A stretch of 7,078 nt of DNA from Clostridia bacterium (GTDB lineage: Bacteria > Bacillota > Clostridia > Oscillospirales > CAG-382): NCBI GenBank assembly GCA_900754535.1, contig CAAEDF010000034.1:1-7078 (forward strand), written 5' to 3'. Under the pieces are notes generated by a model. The model was not told the DNA's origin. It saw nothing but the letters and a program-made list of their open reading frames with translations, and did no database searches. The position numbers were made by a program, and so were the translations under genes. The number at the start of each line of letters is the position of its first letter. Within the stretch, counting starts at the first letter, position 1. Of this stretch, positions 1-5,808 are shown piece after piece.

Positions 1-1
1 G

Positions 2-769
2 TTCTGCGCCTATGTCGCCGAAAAGCTCAAAACCATAGAGCGCACCCGTCCGATAGAGGTCGATTGCCGCGCTTCGCTGCCCGAACTCAACCTTAAGGCC
101 GCCGAACAGCTGCGGCTTCTCGAGCCGTTCGGGCTCCAGAACCCGGTCCCGCTCTTTCTGCTTGAGGATGCCGTTGCGGCCGATATCGTTCCGCTTTCCG
201 ACGGCAAGCATATCAGGCTCAGGCTGACGGACGGCAGACTGGAGGCGGGCGCAGTTTTCTTCGGCATGACGATAGGCGAGTTCCCCGTGTTTCCGGGCGA
301 AAAATGCGACGTTATATTTACTCTTGATATAAACGAATTCAACGGCAGATCTTCACCTCAGCTTCTCCTCAGGGCCGCGCGGCCATGCGCGGCGGTCCGC
401 GAAGGGATCGAAGCCGAGCTGAAGCTTTATTCGCTTGCCGCGGAGGGCGCTCTCGGCTCCCGCGCAAAAGAGGTGACGCCGGTGCTCGACGATTTCAGAG
501 CCGTGTTCCGCTTCCTCAGGCACGAGCTGGGCGGCGACAAGAAGAGGCTTTCACTGCGCTATATGCAGCGTCAGCTTGAAAATGTCGAAAAACGCCGCCT
601 CGGACTTTGCCGTATCATGATCATACTTGACGTGCTGGAGGAATGCGGGCTTGCCGACCGCAGCTATGTGAAAGGCTATGATCTGGCCGAGCTGATGCTT
701 TTGCCTTTTTCGGGCAAAATAAACCTTGACGACTCGCATATTCTTAAAAAGCTGAGGGATAACGGGTGA
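2..769 (+). CDS. recJ: Single-stranded-DNA-specific exonuclease RecJ, C-terminal part (5' end outside window)
   Basis: RecJ is a DHH-family 5'-to-3' exonuclease that degrades single-stranded DNA in recombination and mismatch/base-excision repair. Only the last 255 codons are present, read open from base 2 to the TGA at 767-769. The catalytic DHH and most of the DHHA1 domain lie upstream of the window. Visible residues 39-52 (LLEPFGLQNPVPLF) are the RecJ-typical motif at the junction to the OB-fold. Residues about 53-145 fit the OB-fold (LRLTDGRLEAGAVFFG and following). The last ~100 residues (VLDDFRAVFRFLRHE, then a helical segment with EECGLADR) match the C-terminal extension common in Bacillota RecJ. 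An ATG at 266 is internal and not the start. The gene overlaps the next start by four bases (GTGA, 766-769). In many Bacillota recJ is followed by apt and then rel; apt is absent here. The family call is firm; nothing can be said about the catalytic half. Confidence 0.9.
   Translation, partial: FCAYVAEKLKTIERTRPIEVDCRASLPELNLKAAEQLRLLEPFGLQNPVPLFLLEDAVAADIVPLSDGKHIRLRLTDGRLEAGAVFFGMTIGEFPVFPGEKCDVIFTLDINEFNGRSSPQLLLRAARPCAAVREGIEAELKLYSLAAEGALGSRAKEVTPVLDDFRAVFRFLRHELGGDKKRLSLRYMQRQLENVEKRRLGLCRIMIILDVLEECGLADRSYVKGYDLAELMLLPFSGKINLDDSHILKKLRDNG
754..768 (+). promoter_or_regulatory. Ribosome binding site deciding the GTG start of rel
   Basis: GAGGG at 754-758 lies seven bases before GTG (766-768), good Shine-Dalgarno spacing. 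The in-frame ATG at 772-774 would be 13 bases away, which is less favourable. The GTG also gives the four-base GTGA overlap with the recJ stop, the same coupling style as the genes downstream. The two choices differ by only two residues. Confidence 0.6.
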
Positions 770-3030
770 AAATGGACGACAGAACAGAAGACAGAGCAAA
801 TGAACACCGGGCTGCCCCGCAGGAACAGAACAAAACCGAACATACGATAGACGGACTTCTTGCAAAGCTTTCGGAAACCGGCGGCTATGACCTTGAAAAG
901 ATAAAAAAGGCCTATGCCGTTGCCGAGGAATATCACCGCGGACAGGTGCGCCGCTCCGGCGAGCCTTATATAATCCATCCGATAGCCGTTGCCGAGATAG
1001 TTGCGGAGCTTCAGCTCGATACAGATTCTATATGCGCCGCGTTCCTGCACGACGTCGTGGAGGATTGCCCTGGCGACGACAACCTTGCCATGATCCGCCG
1101 CGAGTTCGGCGCGGAGGTGGCGGAGATAGTCGACGGTGTGACAAAGCTCGTCCACATACCCTTCGAGACCAAGCAGGAGGAGAGCATCGAAAATCTGCGC
1201 AAGATGTTCCTTGCCATGAGCAAGGATCTGCGCGTGATCTTTATCAAGCTTGCCGACAGGCTTCATAACATGCGCACGCTCAATTACCGCTCCGAGGCAA
1301 AGCAGCGTTCCATAGCGCTTGAAACGATGCACGTTTACGCGCCGCTTGCCCATCGTCTGGGAATCCAGAAGATAAAGCAGGAGCTGGAACAGCTTGCGCT
1401 GCGCTATCTCGACCCGGTCGGCTATGACGAGGTGCGCCGCGAGATCGAAAAGCGCTACGGCGAAACCAAGGATTTCCTTCAGAGCGCACAGAAAAAGGTG
1501 GCCGAGCGGCTTGACGATTACGGGATAAAATATACCATCGAGGGCAGGGTAAAGTCCATATACTCGATGTATAAGAAGATGTATAACCAGTCAAAGAGCT
1601 TTGACGAGATATACGATTTTTATGCCATAAGGGTTATTGTCAATACCGAGCTTGACTGCTATGCGGCGCTCGGCGTCATACACGAGCAGTTCAATTCGAT
1701 GCCGGGCCGGTTCAAGGACTATATTTCCACCCCAAAGCCCAATCTCTACCGCTCGCTCCACACCACCGTCATAGGGCGCGAGGGAATACCGTTTGAAGTC
1801 CAGATACGCACGTGGGAGATGCACCGGGACGCCGAATACGGGCTTGCCGCTCACTGGAAGTACAAGTCGGGCGAACAGGCAAGCGAGTCCGTGGACCGCA
1901 AGCTCCAGTGGATCCGTACGCTGCTTGAGACCGAAAAGGACGGCGACGACCTTGAGGAATTCGTGCGCCCGCTTAAGATAGACCTTTTTGAGGACGAGAC
2001 CTTTGTGTTCACACCCAAGGGCGACGTCGTCTCGCTGCCTAACGGCGCCACACCGATAGACTTCGCCTATGCGATACATTCCGCAGTGGGCAACAAAATG
2101 GTGGGCGCAAAGGTCAACGGCAATATCGTGCCGATAGATTACAAGCTGCAGACCGGGCAGATTGTGGAGGTGCTCACCTCCGCGGCGTCAAAAGGCCCAA
2201 GCCGCGATTGGCTGAAGATTGTCCGTTCGGGCGAGGCGCGCAACAAGATACGTCAGTTCTTCAAGCGCGAGATGCGCCCCGAGAATATCCAGGTGGGCAA
2301 GGCCGAGGTAGAGCGCGAGCTGCGCCGTTTCGGCAGGAACTATACGGAGGCGCAGAAGGAAGAGATCGTTTCGAACATCGCTTCGCGTATGTCGCTTGAC
2401 GTCGAGGATTTTTACAACAATATCGGATACGGCGGCCTGTCCGTTTCCAAAATAAGCGGAAAGCTGCGCGATGAATTCGTCAGGGTCATAAGTCCGGGCG
2501 AAACTGCGCCCGCCGCGCGCGTGCAGGAGCGGCAGCCCAGGACCGAGCGTAAAGCGGATGATCGCTCCAAATCGGTCATTCTTGACGGACTGGACGGCTG
2601 CGAGGTCAAATTTGCAAAATGCTGCAACCCTCTGCCCGGCGATAATATAATAGGCTTTATAACCAAGGGTTTCGGCGTCTCCATCCATAAGTATGACTGC
2701 CCCAACGCCGTGGCCGGACTTGAGAAGCCCGAGGACAAGGACCGCTGGATAGTCGCCTCGTGGGCCCAGAAGGCCGATAAGCAGTTCTACGGGAATTTCG
2801 AGGCGGTTCTGAATATTTATGCAAAATACACTCAGAAGATCGTTGCCGACGTCACGGTCTGCCTGGCGGAGCTTAAAGTGTCGGTCAATTCCATAACCAC
2901 GCGCGAGAACGGAGACAGCGTTCTCCTCACCGTTGGCTTGAAATGCAGCAGTATAGATCATCTGAGAAATATTATCACGGCGCTTAAAAAGCTTCCCGAC
3001 GTGCGTGACGTCGAGAGGGCGGGAAGATGA
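766..3030 (+). CDS. relA: Bifunctional (p)ppGpp synthetase/hydrolase, Rel/SpoT (RSH) family
   Basis: This cytosolic, ribosome-associated enzyme makes (p)ppGpp from ATP and GDP/GTP on amino-acid starvation and hydrolyses it again. The 754 residues match full-length long RSH proteins. In order: a HD hydrolase domain (about 45-200) with intact HDVVED at 95-100 and a preceding YIIHP; a synthetase domain (about 240-370) with RVKSIYSMYKK (261-271), RFKD (315-318), YRSLHT (328-333) and FEVQIRT (343-349); a TGS domain (about 405-466); a helical region; a Cys-rich zinc-finger-like domain with C612, C619/C620, H641 and C645; and an ACT domain (about 678-752). RFKD is the RXKD form found in bifunctional Rel/SpoT rather than the EXDD form of E. 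coli-type RelA. With the intact HD box this supports both activities. Residues 575-605 form a low-complexity charged linker. The TGA stop (3028-3030) overlaps the dtd ATG. The symbol could equally be rel or spoT. Confidence 0.96.
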   Translation: MKMDDRTEDRANEHRAAPQEQNKTEHTIDGLLAKLSETGGYDLEKIKKAYAVAEEYHRGQVRRSGEPYIIHPIAVAEIVAELQLDTDSICAAFLHDVVEDCPGDDNLAMIRREFGAEVAEIVDGVTKLVHIPFETKQEESIENLRKMFLAMSKDLRVIFIKLADRLHNMRTLNYRSEAKQRSIALETMHVYAPLAHRLGIQKIKQELEQLALRYLDPVGYDEVRREIEKRYGETKDFLQSAQKKVAERLDDYGIKYTIEGRVKSIYSMYKKMYNQSKSFDEIYDFYAIRVIVNTELDCYAALGVIHEQFNSMPGRFKDYISTPKPNLYRSLHTTVIGREGIPFEVQIRTWEMHRDAEYGLAAHWKYKSGEQASESVDRKLQWIRTLLETEKDGDDLEEFVRPLKIDLFEDETFVFTPKGDVVSLPNGATPIDFAYAIHSAVGNKMVGAKVNGNIVPIDYKLQTGQIVEVLTSAASKGPSRDWLKIVRSGEARNKIRQFFKREMRPENIQVGKAEVERELRRFGRNYTEAQKEEIVSNIASRMSLDVEDFYNNIGYGGLSVSKISGKLRDEFVRVISPGETAPAARVQERQPRTERKADDRSKSVILDGLDGCEVKFAKCCNPLPGDNIIGFITKGFGVSIHKYDCPNAVAGLEKPEDKDRWIVASWAQKADKQFYGNFEAVLNIYAKYTQKIVADVTVCLAELKVSVNSITTRENGDSVLLTVGLKCSSIDHLRNIITALKKLPDVRDVERAGR

Positions 3031-3365
3031 GGGCCGTTATCCAGCGCGTGCTGTCCGCCCGCTGCACGGTGGACGGGCGCGTTACGGGAGAGATAGGCAG
3101 GGGACTGCTGGTCTTTGTGGGCGTAGGAAAGAACGATACCGAGCGCGACCTTATGAAATGTGCCGATAAGATAGCAAACATCCGTATTTTTGAGGACGAA
3201 AAGGGAAAAATGTCCAAAAGCACCGCGGATGTGGGAGGCTCGGTGCTTCTTATATCGAATTTCACGCTTTACGGCTCGGTAAAGCACGGGCGCAGACCGG
3301 AATTCCTGGCTGCCGCCGGCGGTGAGACGGCCGAAAGCTTTTACAACCGGCTTGCCGCCGAGCTT

Positions 3366-3470
3366 TAAAAAACGCTTTGCGTCCGGCGCGGCGTGTTCGG
3401 CGCGGATATGCGTATAGATGCGTGCAACGACGGGCCGGTCACGATTTTTTTTGATACGGAGCAGCTATGA
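3366..3470 (+). other. Premature TAA and detached in-frame 3' coding remnant of dtd
   Basis: After CTT (3363-3365) the dtd frame meets TAA (3366-3368), within a T3A6 run at 3364-3372. From 3369 the unchanged frame reads KTLCVRRGVFGADM and then NDGPVT, ending EQL-TGA at 3468-3470. The conserved residues from about 3390 onwards show that selection acted on this frame until recently. Neither other forward frame gives the GADM/GPVT motifs, and the +1 frame stops at a TAG near 3415, so one simple programmed +1 slip would not rescue the protein. The TGA overlaps the hemZ ATG by four bases, as expected for the original gene end. Confidence 0.75.
3458..3469 (+). promoter_or_regulatory. Ribosome binding site and start of hemZ
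   Basis: GGAG at 3458-3461 lies five bases before the ATG at 3467-3469. This site matters because ribosomes ending at the premature dtd TAA stop 98 bases short of the hemZ start, so coupling through the ATGA overlap would be lost and hemZ would depend on this Shine-Dalgarno alone. Confidence 0.55.
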
Positions 3471-4951
3471 AACTTACTGTCGACAACCGCACCGGTCTGC
3501 TTAACGATTACTATTTTCAAACTCTTTGTCTTATATATTTCCCGGGCGAAAAATTCCCCACCGGCGACGTCTGCTCGCAAAGGCATGCCGACGTTGTTAT
3601 GGAGGCGTCGGGAAGCGGCTTTTTCTGCCGCGTAACTCTTTCGGAAGGAGACCGTTCGGCGTGCGGAGAGTTTTTGTCTGACGGCTATCGTTTCTCGGTT
3701 CCGCTTTCCCGCGACGACGAGGCGCAGATAACCGCCGGACGCGCATTTCTGCAGGCCGGTGAGCGCCTGCTTGGCTTTTGCCCGCCCTGGGGCTGTATCA
3801 CGGGCCTTCGCCCGGCAAAACGCGCAAGGTTTTTTCTTTCGCGCGGGAACGGGGAGGACGCTGTCAGACGGCTGTTTACCGACGATTATCTGGTCAGCGC
3901 CGAGAAGGCGCAGCTTACCATGCTCACCGCGGCGGCGGAGAACCGGCTTTTATCCTCCGTCTCCTTCGGCGATTGTGCCATGTATATCTCGGTGCCGTTT
4001 TGCCCCACCCGCTGCGAGTACTGCTCGTTCATCTCGTATGCAAGCCGCAAGCTGTTTGCGCTTATCCCCGATTATCTCGAAAAGCTTACGGCGGATATAA
4101 AGCAGACCGCCGCGCTTATTTCCTCGCTTGGACTGCGCCTGCGTGCGGTGTATATAGGCGGCGGCACACCGTCTATCCTTGACGAGAAGCAAACCGAACG
4201 GCTCTTGGGCGCCGTTTCCGAAAGCATCGGAGGCGCGGGCGTGACCGAATTCACCTACGAATCGGGCAGGCCGGACACCACTACCGTCGAAAAGCTTAAA
4301 ATCGCCAAAGCAAACGGCGTGAACCGTATAAGCATCAACCCGCAGTCCACAAGCGACTTCGTGCTTAAGGAGATCGGACGCAACCACACGGCGGCCCAGT
4401 TTTTTTCGGCTGCCGGGGCGGCGTTTGACGTTGGGTTCGACTGCATAAACGCCGACCTTATAGCCGGGCTTCCCGGCGATGACGGCGAAAGCTTTGCAAA
4501 AAGCCTTGAGGACGTGATAGGTCTCGGTTTTCAAAATATCACAGTCCATACGCTGAGCATAAAAAATGCGTCCGCAATACGTTTTTCGCGTTCCGGCATA
4601 TATGACCCTGAGGGAGTATTTGCAAGGGAATGCGTTTCACACTCGTTCGGCCGTCTGCTGGGCTCCGGTTACGGACCATACTATTTTTACAGACAGAAGA
4701 ATATAATAGGCAATGCCGAAAATACCGGATATTCACTTAACGGCAAAGAGGGTATATACAACGTACTTATGATGGAGGAGGCCTCAAGCGTCTTTGCCTG
4801 CGGCGCCGGCGCGATAACAAAGCTTGTTTCGCCGGACGGCAGCGTGATAAAGCGAATGGCGCATCCGAAATATCCGTTCGAATATCTTTCGTCGGACGAT
4901 ACCGTCGGGGCCGAGGCCGTCAGGAAATTTTACGGGGGACACTTTGAATGA
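3467..4951 (+). CDS. hemZ: HemZ-type radical SAM protein (coproporphyrinogen III oxidase-like)
   Basis: HemZ belongs to the oxygen-independent coproporphyrinogen III dehydrogenase (HemN) branch of radical SAM enzymes, which use a 4Fe-4S cluster and S-adenosylmethionine. Its exact substrate in Clostridia is not settled. The 494 residues match the usual HemZ length of about 500. The first ~165 residues form the HemZ-specific N-terminal region, including CPPWGCITGLRPAK (105-118). The radical SAM core follows: cluster motif CPTRCEYC (C179, C183, C186), GGGTPS (231-236), the SAM-region ESGRPDT (265-271), RISINPQS (287-294) and DLIAGLPGD (330-338). The C-terminal PYYFYRQKN and GNAENTGYS (404-423) are a HemZ hallmark that separates it from ordinary HemN/HemW. 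The start ATG overlaps the original dtd stop and the TGA overlaps the next gene's ATG. All cluster cysteines are present, so the enzyme looks intact. Whether this organism makes haem cannot be told from the window. Confidence 0.9.
   Translation: MKLTVDNRTGLLNDYYFQTLCLIYFPGEKFPTGDVCSQRHADVVMEASGSGFFCRVTLSEGDRSACGEFLSDGYRFSVPLSRDDEAQITAGRAFLQAGERLLGFCPPWGCITGLRPAKRARFFLSRGNGEDAVRRLFTDDYLVSAEKAQLTMLTAAAENRLLSSVSFGDCAMYISVPFCPTRCEYCSFISYASRKLFALIPDYLEKLTADIKQTAALISSLGLRLRAVYIGGGTPSILDEKQTERLLGAVSESIGGAGVTEFTYESGRPDTTTVEKLKIAKANGVNRISINPQSTSDFVLKEIGRNHTAAQFFSAAGAAFDVGFDCINADLIAGLPGDDGESFAKSLEDVIGLGFQNITVHTLSIKNASAIRFSRSGIYDPEGVFARECVSHSFGRLLGSGYGPYYFYRQKNIIGNAENTGYSLNGKEGIYNVLMMEEASSVFACGAGAITKLVSPDGSVIKRMAHPKYPFEYLSSDDTVGAEAVRKFYGGHFE
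4934..4950 (+). promoter_or_regulatory. Ribosome binding site and start of the nucleoside kinase
   Basis: A GGGGG run (4934-4938) precedes the ATG at 4948-4950 by nine bases. A second ATG four bases later (4952) is out of frame. The chosen ATG gives a four-base overlap with the hemZ TGA. Confidence 0.45.
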
Positions 4952-5805
4952 ATGAAAATATCAAAAAAAGGATCGCCGATGAAGAGAGCGGATACGAAAA
5001 CGCTCTGATGACCGCTTCGGAAGCGGTCATACGCAGCGATGATATTAAAATCATACTGATAACCGGCGGGTCATGCGCGGGTAAAACGACAACGACAAAA
5101 AAGCTTGCCGGCTATATAAGCGCCGGAGGAAGAAAATGCCATACCGTTTCCATCGACGACTTTTATAAAAATCCTGCGGATATTCCGCTTGCCGCGGACG
5201 GTACGCGCGATTTCGAATCGATTTCCAGCATCGATCTCGAATACCTGCATGAATGTATCAGCCGCCTTGTGACCGGACGGGAAGCACATCTGCCGGTATT
5301 TGATTTTATCCGCAAGCGCCGGGACGACGATTACCGCGCCGTAACGCTCGGCCCGCGTGACGTGGTGATAATAGAGGGGCTTCATGCATTAAACCCGGTC
5401 ATATATGACCGCTTTGCGGATAAAAAGAATATCTACGGGATATATCTATACACTCATTCCACCCGGGTAAGCGAACCGCGCCTTCTGCGAAGGCTCGTAA
5501 GAGATTTTTACTATCGCGATTCGTCTGCGGAAAACACCTTTTCAATGTGGGAAAGCGTTAAAAACGGTGAAAAGCTCAATATCGAGCCTTATTCCGAACA
5601 GGCGGATATGAAAATAAACACCTATTTCCACTATGAAAAAAGCTGCTTTGTCGACGACGCACGCCGCATACTCTCCGCGCTGCCGTCGGAAAGCCGTTAC
5701 CGCTCAATGGCCGATGCTCTGCTTGAGCAGCTTGACGGCGTTGAACAGATAGACATCGCGCTTGTTCCGGAAGATTCGCTTCTGCGCGAATTCCTGAAAT
5801 ACTGA
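4948..5805 (+). CDS. Uridine kinase/phosphoribulokinase-family nucleoside kinase
   Basis: This is a cytosolic P-loop kinase of the uridine kinase/phosphoribulokinase family, probably phosphorylating a nucleoside; the actual substrate is not determined. The 285 residues begin with a charged helix (1-33). Walker A is GGSCAGKT (40-47, K46), followed by the acidic DDFY (70-73) typical of uridine kinases, the substrate-region DFIRKRR (119-125), and the Walker B-like strand VVIIEGLHALN (139-149). A basic lid-like segment, RLLRRLVRDFYYRDSSAE (178-195), comes next. The RLxRRxVRDxxYR...SAE pattern and the later EPYSEQADMKINT match the kinase half of the long (~550-residue) clostridial nucleoside kinases. 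Those carry an N-terminal TGS/ThrRS-like half that is missing here. The start overlaps the hemZ stop and the TGA (5803-5805) lies three bases before the next ATG. All visible catalytic motifs are intact. I leave the symbol blank because udk orthology is not shown. Confidence 0.85.
   Translation: MNENIKKRIADEESGYENALMTASEAVIRSDDIKIILITGGSCAGKTTTTKKLAGYISAGGRKCHTVSIDDFYKNPADIPLAADGTRDFESISSIDLEYLHECISRLVTGREAHLPVFDFIRKRRDDDYRAVTLGPRDVVIIEGLHALNPVIYDRFADKKNIYGIYLYTHSTRVSEPRLLRRLVRDFYYRDSSAENTFSMWESVKNGEKLNIEPYSEQADMKINTYFHYEKSCFVDDARRILSALPSESRYRSMADALLEQLDGVEQIDIALVPEDSLLREFLKY
5008..5030. repeat. Perfect 10-bp inverted repeat (3-base loop) inside the kinase gene
   Basis: ATGACCGCTT at 5008-5017 and its exact reverse complement AAGCGGTCAT at 5021-5030 flank CGG. 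The dyad begins 60 bases into the kinase coding region and encodes residues around MTASEAVI. No T-run follows, so it is not an intrinsic terminator. It could fold in mRNA or be a DNA-binding dyad, or be chance in a gene rich in GCTT/AAGC codons. Confidence 0.6.
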
Positions 5806-5808
5806 CAT

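Larger units (their letters stand above)
3027..3470 (+). pseudogene. dtd: D-aminoacyl-tRNA deacylase (Dtd), interrupted by an in-frame TAA
   Basis: Dtd hydrolyses D-aminoacyl-tRNAs (and mischarged Gly-tRNA-Ala), keeping D-amino acids out of translation. The start ATG (3027-3029) overlaps the rel stop and has AGAGGG at 3014-3019, seven bases upstream. The first 113 residues (3027-3365) match Dtd throughout: MRAVIQRV, GLLVFVGV, KIANIRIFEDEKGKM, then the active-site loop SNFTLYG and HGRRPEF. A TAA at 3366-3368 then ends the frame. The same frame continues 33 codons to TGA 3468-3470, still encoding the family C-terminus (GVFGADM, NDGPVT). Counting the stop as one position gives 147 codons, the usual Dtd length. 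The conserved Gly-Pro of GPVT, which completes the active site across the dimer, is lost from the 113-residue product, so it is expected to be inactive. The linker just after the stop looks about two codons shorter than in B. subtilis Dtd as I recall it. A sequencing error or compensating indels are alternatives to a true pseudogene. SNFT replaces the usual SQFT. Confidence 0.8.

Noticed and set aside
676..1353. Minus-strand open frame of 225 codons over the rel start
   Set aside because: It is a shadow of rel in a G+C-rich region; no domain is recognisable and it overlaps the strongly supported HD domain.
2166..2181. Inverted repeat GGAGGTG/CACCTCC inside the rel TGS region, with an SD-like core
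   Set aside because: It has only seven base pairs with a two-base loop, sits mid-gene, has no start codon at suitable spacing leading into a plausible frame, and has no T-tail.
2646..2651. TATAAT hexamer inside rel
   Set aside because: No -35-like hexamer lies about 17 bases upstream, and the bases encode conserved residues of the Cys-rich domain.
3360..3420. Programmed frameshift at the T3A6 run in dtd
   Set aside because: The conserved C-terminus lies in the same frame as the N-terminus, so a single slip would move away from it; the +1 frame hits TAG near 3415. The T-TTA-AAA heptamer is also not in the required phase.
3027..3470. Reassigned TAA codon (alternative genetic code) as the explanation for the dtd interruption
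   Set aside because: No other in-frame TAA or TAG occurs in rel, hemZ, the kinase or the flippase, which together exceed 1900 codons. A reassigned codon would be expected more than once.
4686..4707. Possible promoter (TTTACA and TATAAT) inside hemZ
   Set aside because: The spacer is only 10 bases, far from the usual 16-18, and the TATAAT falls on conserved hemZ codons.
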